NCBI GenBank assembly: GCA_023079485.1
Contig: CM041104.1
Coordinates: 3,101,676-3,165,675, forward strand
DNA length: 64,000 bases
Origin: Archilochus colubris
Lineage: Eukaryota; Chordata; Aves; Apodiformes; Trochilidae
Reading direction: 5' to 3'
This document shows positions 25,201 to 36,471 of this stretch, piece by piece. Each line of letters begins with the position of its first letter. Positions within the stretch are counted from its first letter, which is position 1. The position numbers and the translations under genes are program-made. The notes beneath the pieces were generated by a model, which was not told the DNA's origin, did not search any database, and was given only the letters and a program-made list of their open reading frames with translations.

Positions 25201-27379
25201 CTCTGTATGACCAAGAGTTCCTCTCTGCCCACCTTGAGACTTGATTTGTATGACTTGCTTCTGACGGGATGCCACTGGATTGTTTTAGGTAATAACTATT
25301 CCTGAGAATCTGTAAAGTCATCAAAAGGTTTTGATTTGCCTTCAGAGAATTTCAGAGGTTAATACCACCAGCCTGCAGGTTTGGTTCTTGAGAGTGTTGA
25401 AGAGACAAACTCCACCTCCCCACTTCAGGGCTATGGGGCTGCCCAAACATTGGAGACACCATCAAAGAGAACAAAGGTTTTTCTGCTCATAACTTTGGCT
25501 GAGATCTATCCAGGGAGAGACAGCAACCCTATCATCCCAGTATCCTATCAAATACTAAGGATGCTGTCCTGGATAAACCTGCAGGATCTCTGATGAGCCC
25601 TAGGAGCCACCAAACAGGGTAACATCAGAACTGCATCTCCTTCTAGCAGCAGAGTCCTGCAGAGAGCAGCAACACTTCCCTGCATGCTTCCATTGAGTTT
25701 GAAATCTCTAAGTTCTATGGATAATTCAGGTTTCAGTGCAATGTCTGCACAAGTAATAATTTTCAGTAATTTGTGTGTCAGAATTGTTTGTTCACTGGTG
25801 TCCAGTTGGCTGCTTGTAATTTACCAAAGAGCAAACAGCTACAGAGAGCTGCAGGGAGGAGAGGAAGGGTCAGGTCTGGAGCTGTCTCCTGACTGTAATG
25901 AAAATCCAGGCATGACTTCCTCTAAACAATGGGAGGATTTTGGTGGGAAGAAATCAGCCACCGTGAGGAAAACCAATCAAATAACAACCTTGATTGGGAA
26001 AATCAAAATGGGGAAGGATGGGGACATTTCCCCATTACCCCAACTGCAATTGCAGAGCCACCACTACTAGAGACTGAATGAGGCTGGAAGGAATCATAAT
26101 TTGCATGGAAAGATTTAGGATTAAAGGGAAAAAGAAACAATTAAAATCCTAATTCATTAACAAAATTGAGAGTGAAATGCTGTAAGACAAGCATGGAATC
26201 AATTTCAACTTGAACTGCAGAATAAATCAGGTGCTTGCTACAAGGCTTTGATTTACAGGTCACACATCCTCCTGCAGGATGATATCAAGTAGTAACAATC
26301 ACTGCCAATTCACTGGCAAGTAAACCTGTAGTAGGTGAGGTCATCAAGAATGTGTGGGAAAGACTTGAAACAGCAACATCCACTTCTTCAAAATATCCTC
26401 ACTAAATCAGTGATAAAGGATAAAGCAAAGAGAGATGCTGGAAATGACATGTGAGTCAAGGCAAGAGGAAGGAGCTGGATCATGAAGCCAAAGTGGCTTC
26501 TCAAAGAAGTGACAGGAAAACATTTCACCTGCTCGCTGAGGTCCTTGTGGTTGTGTTCCTGCAGCTGGAGCCCCTCGTAGGGATTGGCAAAGGAAGATTT
26601 TTAACAGCAAAAGCAAAAGGTGAACTGGCCAAACCACTTTTTTAAAAGCACCAAACAGGCAGAAACTACATGAAACTATTGATTTTGTCAAATAAAGTTA
26701 TGGTGTTAAGAAAAACAGCAATGAAACACTACCCAGGAAGCTCAGCAGTGGTTTTCTCAGAGGTAAAGTCCATCAGTGCTGTTGATGTGGTGATTTTCTG
26801 CTGAGCTGGAAGCATAGAGAAAAAACTGGGGCCAGCAACAAGCCCTGCAGGGCAACAGGAGAAGTCACAGCAGGAAAGAAACAGGGTCTGATAAATGGGG
26901 AAAGTCTTCTATAGGGTCTTCCTCAGCAAAATACAAGAGCTGGTTATAGTAAGCCCTGCAGTAGCTGTATCATGTCCAGAAGACCATATGTTTACCAAAC
27001 AAACAAATCAAACCAGTATTGATTGTACTTACAAAAAAAAAAAAAAAAAAAAAGCAGCACATTAATCAAACCAGACCAGTTTCCAGGCTCAGGCAGGCAT
27101 CACCATATAACTTCCAGCCTGTAAAAAGCACTTTTGAGATACCTGGAGGTGTAATGCAGCACAAAGGAAGATGTGGCCTCTGTCTTGTGCCATCCCAAGG
27201 TCAGGGGGAACATGGTAGCAGCTTGTTTGCCTGATGCTACAGCAATGCTGAAGTCAAAGGTTGTTCTCCCACGCCTACAACTTGACACTGCCACCAGCTT
27301 CACTGCAGGAAATAAATACCAAGTTTCCTTATGAAACATACACTGCAATGAGAGATACTCTAAAAAAAAAATAAATCTA
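22257..27379. other. Non-coding stretch
   Basis: About 22600-22860 is strongly AT-rich and repeat-free, with homeodomain-like ATTTAAT, AATCAATTGG and CAATTAAC motifs, and could be a conserved non-coding element. A similar AT-rich block lies at about 23260-23340. An A21 run sits at 27033-27053. No recognisable exon or repeat elsewhere. Confidence 0.4.
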
Positions 27380-27850
27380 ATATTATAATGACAGCATCAG
27401 TCTGGTAGATGACAGCTTAGCCAACAGTGAAGTGAGGACCAGAAGGCTATGCAGAAACGTGGGGAAAATACTGATAATATTTGTTGAAAACAAGCTTAGC
27501 AATCACTGAAATAGTTTCAGGCTCAAGAACAGCTTTAGAAGGTAGGGATGACAACAACAAACTTCTTTGCAGATGCTGGCAGCAGCAGTGTCTTGTGCAT
27601 GGAGATTTCAGAAAGCAAATAATGCTGTGAATTAGAAGGTGGCCACTACCTCTACTACTTTAAAAAAAATGTTTGGTTATTGAAACTCTGCAGTTTAGCA
27701 TCAAAAAGGGCATTTTTGCTTTTTTTCATTTCCATCTTAACATATGGATGTGAAAACTGAAAATCCATAGCAGATACAGCCAGATACCAAAAGCTTTTGA
27801 AAGAAAATGCTGTAGGCTACTCCTGAAAGCAAAGAAAATTAATTTCTGAA
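27380..27850 (+). mobile_element. Ancient LINE reverse-transcriptase relic, not CR1-like
   Basis: Three conserved RT landmarks appear in order on the plus strand, in three frames. (1) Around 27384-27416 a YNDSISLVDDS stretch resembles the catalytic YADD box and what follows it, with the second Asp lost. (2) At 27664-27757 a segment ends ISILTYGCEN followed by TGA where Trp is expected, matching the YGCE-x-W motif of RTE/BovB-like and some jockey-like LINEs. (3) At 27790-27825 KAFERKCCRLLL matches the AFE-x-KC-x-R-LL motif that follows it. The spacing between landmarks 1 and 2 (about 345 bp) suits an RT. CR1 has a different motif at this place (LEYC-x-x-FWAP-like), so this is another clade. 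At least two frameshifts and several stops show long decay. The outer limits are unclear. Confidence 0.55.
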
Positions 27851-28909
27851 AAATCAGGGAGTTATCAGATCTCAGCACTCATGCTCTTTGGAGTTACCCA
27901 AAAGACACAGACTGATGTATCTGCTAAGGAGAAGCTCAGCACATCTGCTCACATCTGGACAGAAGAAACAGCAAACCAGGGATCTGCCTAAAAAGTCCCC
28001 TCCTAACTTTGCTCACTCTCTATTCAGAGGAGAAAACTTAATGCATTTAATAACTTAAGGTACAGCCAAATGTAGGGTGGGTGTAGGATGTCTGGGAGGC
28101 TTGGAATCAGTACAGTGGAGTGAAACCAAAATTGTTGAGGTGAGCTTAAAAATAAATGGGTGAACAAGAGGGATGGAGAGGCCAGGGAGCAGCTAGAAGC
28201 AAGAGAGGAGGAAAGAAACAGTCCCTGAAAGGAGCATAAAGAAGGAAAAGATGCCTGATCCACAAGCAGACCTGAGCTACAGGTTTTTGTGCTTTGCCCA
28301 CTGATATTTCAAGTCTTTTTGCCTCTCTTGTGAAATCCTCCTGAGGGTGAAGGATGCAGAGGGGATGCCAGCTCCTCACAGCCTGTCCTGGCAGAGAACC
28401 TGAGTTCTCCCCTGCTCTGACTGCTCTGCAGCTGCACAGCCCTGGAGAATCTCCAGCCCCAAGTTGGTATAAATTGCCTATTAGCTCAGCCTCCTTCTAA
28501 TAAAAAATAACAGCAGCACTACTGAGTCAGCCCATCTGGTCCAGTTTCCAATAAAGGAAGAGGTTAAAAAAAGGTAATTGGTGGGGTTGCTTGGGACAAG
28601 TGGGGTGGAGGTGGGTGAAAATATTCAGCTAAATTGACTTGAGCCATTCAGCCATTGACTTGAGGGTGAAATTTATTTCTGCTGTCTATTCTGTTCTGCA
28701 ACAAGTTCAGAACGATTCTGCAACTTAACTTGCTGATCAGTGCCAGTGCCAGTTATTAAAATGTGTTTACAAACAGATTTGTTTGTTTGTTTGTTTGCTG
28801 GTCCATCAGCCACTGGGCCACTGCTTGCATCCCATGGAAAGCAAACAGAAGGAGCCAGGACTCTAACAAATAGACCTCAGGAAGGATGAGAAAGGGGACT
28901 CGTTTCAGA
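27851..28909. other. Non-coding stretch
   Basis: May include undetected downstream parts of the LINE relic, though I recognise none. A four-run G-quadruplex motif lies at 28583-28615 and a (GTTT)n tract at about 28779-28797, just before a CR1 insertion. Confidence 0.4.
28583..28615 (+). other. G-quadruplex motif
   Basis: Four G-runs (28583-28586, 28593-28595, 28602-28605, 28613-28615) are separated by loops of 6, 6 and 7 nt, meeting the usual G3+N1-7 rule. Folding is not shown by sequence alone. Confidence 0.6.
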
Positions 28910-29215
28910 GGGAGGTTGGTCTCTTTTCCCAGGCAACTCTCAGCAAGACAAGAGGGCAGGGTCTCAAGTTGTGCCAGGGGAGGTTTAAGTTGGACATTAG
29001 AAAGAATTTCTTTATGGAGAGGGTGATCAGACACTGGAATGGGCTGCCCAGGGAAGTAGTGGATTCTCCATCCCTGGAGATATTTAAAAAGAGCCTGGAT
29101 GTGGCACTCAGTGCCATGGGCTGGGAACTGCAGCGGGAGTGGATCAAGGGTTGGACTTGATGATCTCTGAGGTCCCTTCCAACCCAGCCCATTCTATGAT
29201 TCTATGATTCTATGA
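28910..29215 (+). mobile_element. CR1 LINE 3' fragment
   Basis: Same subfamily as the copies at 9137-9647 and 45689-46064. It joins at 'ttggtctcttttcccaggca', runs through the RHWNGLP-encoding segment and the LSAMGWELQ end, and closes with three ATTCTATG tail units. The C-terminal frame 28969-29160 is open. The 5' truncation is at about 28910. Confidence 0.92.
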
Positions 29216-29489
29216 TAAGGCTGGGGTTATTTTAGACAGGGTAATGGCAAACTCCAACATATACCTAAGATCTCCCATCCCCTTTCTCTGGGTGGGGTTA
29301 GTTATCCACATCCAGTGGTGTGGAATTCATCCAAAGTTCTTGGTGACCCTGGGCTGCTCTTATAATGAGGAATAGGTGATAGCAAGCCTAACAGCAGAAC
29401 AGCAATTTGTTTTGTCCACCTGCAGACCCCCCAGCACCCTCCAGCACATGGAGCTGTGGCTTAAAAAAGGAAAATCTTGGGAAAAAAAT

Positions 29490-29678
29490 ATTTCAGAAAG
29501 AAATCCTTTGCTGTGAGGGTGCTGAGCCCCTGGCCCAGGTTGCCCAGAGAAGCTGTGGCTGCCCCATCCCTGGCAGTGTTCCAGCCCAGGTTGGATGGGG
29601 CTTGGAGCAACCTGGGCTGGTGGGAGGTGTTCCTGACCATGGCAGGGGGTGGTTAGTCTGGGATTCTGTGATTCTATT
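29490..29678 (+). mobile_element. CR1 LINE 3' fragment, older subfamily
   Basis: 'aaagaaatcctttgctgtgag', 'gcccaggttgcccagagaagc', 'ttggagcaacctgggctggt' and the tail 'gattctgtgattctat' identify a CR1 3' end. It resembles the copies at 36244-36471 (minus) and 62175-62474 (plus). Confidence 0.88.
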
Positions 29679-29845
29679 CTCTGACTGTTGAAATCAAAGC
29701 TCCTACAATAAGCTCAGCACCACCAGCCTGGCTCAGCACTGCTTCATCAGCAGAGCAAACCCCAGCAAAGTCTGAGAATCAGCAGCCAGGCTGGGCCATG
29801 CTGTTATTGTTTGCTCTTTATAACTATCTCGAAGAAGGTTGAAGT

Positions 29846-30182
29846 AAGGGAAGTGTTGGCCTCTTCTCTCAAGTGAATAATGATAGGACTGGAGGAAATG
29901 GTCTGATCAGGGAAAAATGGACACCAGGGGAGGTTTAGATTAGATCCAAAGAAGGATTTCTTTAGTGAGACAGTAGTTAGGCATTGGATTGGGTTGCCCA
30001 GGGAGGTGGTGGAGGGAGCATCCCTGGAGGTATTTAAAACCTGTAGATGAGTCACTTCAGGACATGCTCTAGTGGGCATGTTGATATATATGTTCATTTG
30101 GGGGAGGGGGGAGATGTTGTCAGTTGGATACAGTGATCTCAGAGGTCTATTCCAACCATGAAAATTCTGTGTGATTCTGTGT
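29846..30182 (+). mobile_element. CR1 LINE 3' fragment, diverged
   Basis: Recognised by 'tgataggactggaggaaatgg', 'aggggaggtttagattagat', 'ggttgcccagggaggtggtgg' and the tail 'attctgtgtgattctgtg'. A stretch of about 60 bp near 30050-30115 departs from the usual 3' UTR. It is the third CR1 in the same orientation within 1.3 kb. Confidence 0.85.
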
Positions 30183-33100
30183 AATAACCAGCAAAACCAT
30201 CCCCTGCTCCCACAACCAAGGGGCTGCTGATGGGAAATCCCAAAGGCAGAAATGGAAGGGCATCCTGCCCACTGCCAGCAGCTCCCTGAGGCTCTGACCT
30301 ACAGGGAACCAGCCTTATTTCTGTAGCTGGTGGAACTAGTGGTTTACATATAAATTATCTGATGAATATCTCTTTGTTTTCTGTTCATGAATCATTCATG
30401 ACCTGAGCTCAGATTTGGCAAAAGCCAAGTGTGGTTACTGTAAGGATCCTTGGAGGATCTGTAAGGATGCTTGGAGGAGCTCTGAGGCTGCCCAGCTGGG
30501 CTGGTTGCTGCACACAGGGACCCTGCAGGTTACTCTTAGAGTCTGATTTTTGCCTCCTTCACTGGAGGGTTTAACTGTTTAAAGTAAAACGACAATGCCA
30601 AACAGTCCTTCAGACCTTCTTTACATTCCCCTGGACTGCTATTACACAGCATATTCCATCTCAAAACATCACCTAAGGAGGATGTGTCCTGGTCCTGACA
30701 CCCAGGTCCTGTTAGCTTTGCAATTCACAGCTCATGCTTCACTAAAGGGTTTAGTCCCCACTTCTTGCCATATAGACTTTGCTCTAATTTCAAGCCTAAA
30801 TTAACTTCTAGATTATTCAATCCATTTGTCCCCATGCTTATAACTGTTAACTCCTTTTCAGTAGTAATTTTCTGCTTTGTGTGTTTGTCTCCACATATGT
30901 TCCACTCCCATTGTTTACTCCACTGAGTGTTTTTCTCCTTTCTCCTCTGATCATCCTAAATCCCCTGCCTGGACCATTTACTGTTTGAATCCTTCACTCT
31001 GCCACTTGGGGGAAGAGAACTGTGCACAATATTCTGATGAGATCAGACCAACCTTTGTAAAATTGAATTATAAGCAACCTTAGCTAGAAGTATCTGCATG
31101 TATCTGATTTATTTTTTTTCTTCAGACTGTATAACTGACACTTAAATAGTTAACTTGTGGCATCCAAGTACACTCAGGTCTCTCCCTAAAATCATTCCTA
31201 CCAAAGAGCTGAAATTCTCGCTAATGCTCTGTAAGTACTTGACCATACATTATATTTTATTTTATTTTACTTTATTTTATTTTATTTTATCCCTTTCCTA
31301 TTACTCCAGTCTCCAAGGTCAGTTCCATTTAATAGCCCCAGCCTGGTTTGCACTGATGATGCTCCTACCATGGCATGAGCTGTCTGTGGCATTGTCATGC
31401 CCGTACCTTCCCTTCCAAGGTCAACACAGAAATTAAATATGTTCAGTCCCACCCCAGATCCCCAGGGAGGTTTCCTTGTAGCCTCTCCTTGGAGTGACAA
31501 CTCCCCTTTTGGTGTTCCCTGTCCCCAGCTTCCCTTCAGCCAGCACTGTACCCACTTTGCAGCTCCTGTATAAATTCTCAGCCCTTGCAGTTGAGCTGAT
31601 AATTTCCCATGTGGCATTATATCAAATGATGTCTTTGGTCCAGATAGATGAGATAACTGGTATTTCCTTTGTCTAGAAAAATCATTTATCTTATCAATTT
31701 TATCACAAACAGACATGGTTTGTCCAGAAGAATTTAATCATCTGCAGCACAATTGTGACTGCACCAGAAAAGGGGAGCAGGGGCTGCGCTCCCCAGAAGC
31801 TCTGCTGGACCCACACACTTGTCAAGAGGACCCTAATTTTAGAGACAATATTTCCTGCACTGCTGCCCCTTGAAATCCCACTCTGCCACCTGGGGCTGGG
31901 AAGAGATGATGGCTCTGGATCCTGTCACAGAGGCTCCAGTCAAGGCAGGTGATGGATTTCACAGAGCAGGCACTTAGAGCCCAGCACTCCGAGAGGAGCC
32001 GAAGCATTTACCTGTTTTATTTTGGTTGTTGTTATATATCTATTTGTTTATTATAAGAGAAAGGGTGCAGTTTTTATTTTTTTACACAAAACTGATATGC
32101 TTAGTGTTTTCGTTTTATGTCTTGAGCAGTTAAGCTATTCAGTGTTTTAAGGGCAGTGCTCGTTCTTTATAACTCTGTGCTGACAATAGGAGTCTAAGAT
32201 AATGGAGCCTAAAGAGAGAGGTTTTTCCATTCCCACATTGTTTCTGAAATATGGAGCAATCAAATGCACTCAGTCGAATGTTTCCATCAGTAAATCTTCA
32301 GTAAAAGTGTCTTTAAAAGTTAGGTGGAAAGCTTGTGGAAGGCAAAAATGGCTTGAGGTTTTGTAAAAAAACTCACCAAAGTTTTGTGAGAATTCCTTAA
32401 AGGCCCTGAAGCAGGTTACTCTGACTGTGATATCAAAACACTTCTCCCATCCTTGTCATCTTGGAATTCTGGAGCCATTTCAGCAAAGCTCTTCAGGAAT
32501 GAGCATTTGTATTAATTGGAACAGAAAACTTAGAGGCTTAAAGTTAAGCAGAACCTTGATTCTCTGCAGGGTTTGGTCCCTGCTGTGGATGGAGAAGCAG
32601 ATTCTGTGGGAGCTGAGAAATGAGATGCACATGTCCAGATGTCACCCTCCCGCAATGTGATTAAGGTGTCCTCATTAAGAAAGAGCTCTGAAATTCAGAT
32701 CTCTTCCAGAAAGCACAGGGTGCTGCCATGTCCTATGGTCCTGAGCACACTGAACTCTCTGAAGTCCACACCAGTCCTTCCCCATCTCAGTGGTCTCATG
32801 GAGAATGAGAACCCAACAGGTATTTGACTTTTCCTCATCTTCTGCACATCCCTGGGCTTGTTCTAGGCAGAAAGCTGAGCCAGGCAGTCCAAGCAGAGCC
32901 ATCACTCTTGGACCTTGTGGAAGGTTCTTGTGATCCCCCTCCAGGTGCTATGGGATCTCCTGAACATGCATCACAACTATTTTCTCCATTTCTCAGCTTT
33001 TTTATCTTCACCAAATCCTGCCTGCTGATTACAACCCAAACATTCATTGCTCCCAGAAAGCCAAGGAGTCCTCATCCTTCTTGGGTGCCTGGTGTGAAAA

Positions 33101-33603
33101 TCCTGCTTGGGCACATTTCCTGAAGTGAACAGAACTGGGGGATTTATCTGCAGATGGAGTGGATGTGATCTGCAATCTCTGCCCATGGGCAATGATTCAT
33201 TGAAAGAACAATTACAGACACAGTGACCCCATTTGCATACAAAATCCAGACTATTGCCAAGAACTGCAGATACATTTTTGTGCAAGATTCAGAAAATTGG
33301 ATGCCAAAGACATAAACTGTGCTATCAAATCTCTTCCTACTTTTGCAACAAGACATGGGGTATATATGGGTCCTGTTAGAAAAAATATGATTATAAAAAA
33401 ATTAGGATGGCCATGTCAGGGGGAAGCACAGGTCTGGCCCCACTTCCAATACATCTCTCCCAGCTAGAGGGATGAAGGAAAAGACCAGGAGGCCCCAGGG
33501 CTTGCTCAGCATCCTCTCCCAGCCTCCAGCACCCTGTGGCTCAGTGACTTTCAGAGTCAAAGATGGGATGTTTGTGTTTAATGTCCTGGATTATTCACTA
33601 ATA
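30183..33603. other. Non-coding stretch
   Basis: Contains a (TTTTA)n microsatellite at 31254-31290. About 31990-32350 is a repeat-free block with scattered CpGs (agccgaag, tttcgttt, gctcgttc, agtcgaat) that could be a conserved non-coding element. A 144-codon minus-strand frame at 31282-31716 has no recognisable domain. Confidence 0.4.
31254..31290. repeat. (TTTTA)n microsatellite
   Basis: About seven pentamer units with one TTTAC interruption. Confidence 0.9.
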
Positions 33604-34568
33604 AATCATAGAATCACAGAATCCTAGGGGTTAGAAGGGACCTCGAAAGATCATCTAGTCCAACCCCCCCTGCCAGAGCAGGGCCACCTAGAGTACATCA
33701 CATAGGAACGTGTCCAGGCGGGTTTTGAATGTCTCCAGTGAAGGAGACTCCACGACCCCCCTGGGCAGCCTGTTCCAGGGCTCTGTCACCCTTACAGTAA
33801 AAAAAATTTTTCGAATATTCAACTTGAACCTCCTATGCTCCAATTTACACCCATTACCCCTTGTCCTATCACTGGTCATCACTGAGAAAAGCCTAACTCC
33901 ATCTCCCTGACACTCACCCCTTACATATTTGAAAACATTGATGAGGTCACTCCTCAGTCTCCTTTTCTCCAAACTAAAGAGACCCAGCTCCCTCAGCCTT
34001 TCCTCAGAAGGGAGATGTTCCACTCCCTTAATCATCTTAGTAGCTCTGCGCTGGACTCTTTCAAGCACTTCCCTGTCCTTCTTGAACTGAGGGGCCCAGA
34101 ACTGGACACAATACTCCAGGTGCGGCCTCACCAATGCAGAATAGAGGGGGAGGAGAACTTCTCTTGACCTACTAACCACCCCCTTTCTAATGCACCCCAG
34201 GATGCCATTGGCCTTCTTGGCCACAAGGGCACATTGCTGGCTCATGGTCATCCTCTTGTCTACCAGGACCCCAGGTCTCTTTCACCTACACTGCTCTCCA
34301 GCAGGTCAGCCCCCAACCTATACTGGGACATCGGGTTGTTCTTCCCCAAATGCAAGACTCTACACTTCCCCTTGTTGAATTTCATCATGTTTCTCCCTGC
34401 CCAACTCTCCAGCCTGTCTAAGTCTCTCTGAATGGCAGCACAGCCTTCTGGTGTGTCAGCCACTCCTCCCAGCTTAGTGTCATCAGCAAACTTGCTGAGG
34501 GTACATTCTATACCCTCATCCAAGTCGTTGATGAAGATATTGAACAACACCGGTCCCAAACCCGGGTC
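33604..34568 (-). mobile_element. CR1 LINE, longest copy in the window, truncated inside the RT domain
   Basis: Minus-strand element. The 3' tail is at 33604-33624 (reverse complement 'aatcatagaatcacagaatc'), followed by about 65 bp of 3' UTR ('ccaaccccccctgccagagc') and then pol. The element stops at about 34568, next to unrelated DNA, which is the usual 5' truncation of target-primed insertions. The sequence is close to a typical avian CR1 and keeps long open frames, suggesting a younger insertion than the other fragments. Confidence 0.95.
33688..34568 (-). pseudogene. CR1 pol (ORF2) C-terminal half, one frameshift
   Basis: Encodes the end of the CR1 reverse transcriptase, which copies CR1 RNA into the chromosome. 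Reading on the minus strand, the first part (about 34568 down to 34260) begins [16 protein letters not shown] and contains the catalytic FADD box at 34479-34490. A single-base loss in a C/G run near 34268-34272 shifts the frame after GERDLG. The second part (34251-33688, 187 codons) runs uninterrupted through [38 protein letters not shown] and [19 protein letters not shown] to a stop. Endonuclease, RT motifs before FADD and ORF1 are absent. It is a dead copy; the predicted 181-residue frame at 34260-34805 is an artefact joining CR1 to flanking DNA. Confidence 0.93.
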
Positions 34569-35914
34569 GCAAGAATGGGAATCTTGCATGATACCACTAC
34601 ACCAATGGATTATTGTTGCAGACAAAAATTGCAGTCTAACATAAACTAATTCCCTTTGCTCACATTTGTCTATATCAATATAGCCTCTGATGAGTAAATA
34701 TGCCACAGTGAGCAGATTCCCTTTTCTGCCTTTACACGTCTGTGGTGAGAGGGGAAGGAGGGTTTGGGACATGGGTGGCCCTGCTTGGTCTGGCAGTGTG
34801 TCCATGAAGAGCTCTGCCAGACCTGAACCCTGTCAGAGCCAGGTAAAACTTTGCCCTTCTGCAAACCTTCCTGAGGGGAACTTCTGGCCTTGAATGGAAT
34901 CAGGACAAGAAGCAGAAATGGATTGTTTTGTGGCAAAACCTTTTGGTTTCCAGACATTTCTGTGCAGGACTGGTGGGAGCTGCTGGTGGTCCCACAACTC
35001 ACATCATGGTGGCAATACCAGGAATGTGTCCCCACAGGTCATGAGGGGTTTGGATCAATATTTCCCCTAATTCAATGTTCAGAATGTGGGATTTGAGACA
35101 AAGTTATTTCCTGAGGCACAAAGACATCCTCTCCAGAAAACAGGACATTTTTAGGATCCTGAATTTTTTTGTTTCTCTACTAAGGAGGAAAAATAAAAAA
35201 AGGGGGGGTAGGGGGGGAGGCAAGGAAGCCAGACAGTAAGAAAATGTTGATTTACTTCATAAACTCCCTGATAGCAAGGCTGAGAGCACCTCCCTGCCTG
35301 ACAGCCCACAAAATCCCCGGCGTGCTCTGCATTGTCACCGAGATGGGGCCAATAAACTTTATGCCTGAAAATGTTCTCATTTAGGCAGTAGATTTAGATA
35401 AGGCCACTTCCTGCTGTCACAGGTATTCAGATTCCAAAAATAAATATAAAAGGACATTTAAATGGGAGTTTAGTGCTCGCACAGTAAATCTGCAAGCAGC
35501 TGGATGTGGTTTGAAGTTTTCTTGACGTCTTTTATTTGTTTAATACATGGGTCTATAAAAGCTGTTTCTCTGAGCCTGCTAACGAGCAATAAGGGACCAG
35601 CAGCTATTTAAAACCTGGAACAAGGCAAGGGGATGAGGAATGAGAAGGAGGAACACAGTGACAGCTGCTGGAGCAGGGAGCTCCAGAGGTGACAAGCAGG
35701 TGCTTTATGGCACAGGAAGGTGGAACACCAGGCAGGGGTTTGTGGTGTCACACCAGCTGTGGGCTTGCTCACAGGAACCCAGAGGAACCCTCTCCACAGA
35801 GCTGAATGTACACTAATGAACTTGCTTCCTGTGGATGCTAATGAGCTCAGCAATGGGACCTTCAGGGTGGGATGCTTACGAGGATAGGGAGGAAGAAATC
35901 GCAGGATGCCAGAC
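34569..35914. other. Non-coding stretch with an enhancer-like block
   Basis: A G-quadruplex motif lies at 35202-35217. About 35240-35600 is repeat-free and looks conserved: it has CCAAT-like 'gccaataaactttatg', AGATAAGG (GATA), CACTTCCTG (ETS) and 'ttgacgtctttt' motifs plus several retained CpGs. This is motif reading only. Confidence 0.4.
35202..35217 (+). other. G-quadruplex motif
   Basis: Two G7 runs separated by TA can supply four G3 runs with loops of 1, 2 and 1 nt. A-rich DNA precedes it. Confidence 0.55.
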
Positions 35915-35953
35915 TGGGTTGGGTTGGAAGGGACCTTAAAGCTCACCATCAGT
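35915..35953 (-). mobile_element. CR1 3'-end scrap
   Basis: 'gggttggaagggaccttaaa' plus 'gctcaccatcag' is the reverse complement of the CR1 3' UTR end. Tail repeats are missing, so only about 40 bp can be assigned. Confidence 0.55.
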
Positions 35954-36243
35954 TTATTTTCCCAGGAAAAGGAGGAAGCAAAGCATCCTGCATCCCACTG
36001 CAAACTCCATGGCCCCTCGTGTGCTGGGATGGGTCAAGACCTGGAGCAGAAGTGCAGCCACCACCATTTATGAAGTGCCCGACTGCAATTCTCTTTCTTG
36101 AAGGTCTCCAAGTGCTTCCCACTCAGCTCTCAGGACACAATCAAAAGGAAGAGCCATGCAATCCCCATTCCCTGTGCTCATGTCCAGCAGAGAGCAACAT
36201 TTCCAACTCCTCAGCTGCAGCTACCTTCCTTCAAGCCCCAGCC

Positions 36244-36471
36244 TAATCACAGAATGGTTTCTGATGGAAAGGACCTGAAAGCTCTTCCAGTCCCAACCCC
36301 TTGCATGCCCAGGGACACCACAACCTGGGCCAGGGGCTCAGCACCCTCACAGAAAAGGATTTCTTCCTAAGATCTCAGCTAAATCTCCCCTCTTCCAGTT
36401 TAAAGCCATTCCCCCCCTGTCCTATCACTCCATGCCCTTGTAAAAAAGTCAGACCTTGGAGAAGTCCCCTA
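36244..36471 (-). mobile_element. CR1 LINE 3' fragment
   Basis: 'aatcacagaatggtttctgatg', 'ccaaccccttgcatgcccag', 'acctgggccaggggctcagc' and 'ctgtcctatcactccatgcc' are reverse complements of the CR1 3' UTR and terminal pol. Same older subfamily as 29490-29678. Confidence 0.88.

Noticed and set aside
31282..31716. 144-codon minus-strand open frame
   Set aside because: No recognisable domain or coding signal; the low-complexity (TTTTA)n tract adjoins it.
34569..34805. N-terminal part of the 181-codon minus-strand frame upstream of the CR1
   Set aside because: This is flanking unique DNA read in frame with the CR1 RT by chance; the CR1 match begins only at about 34568.
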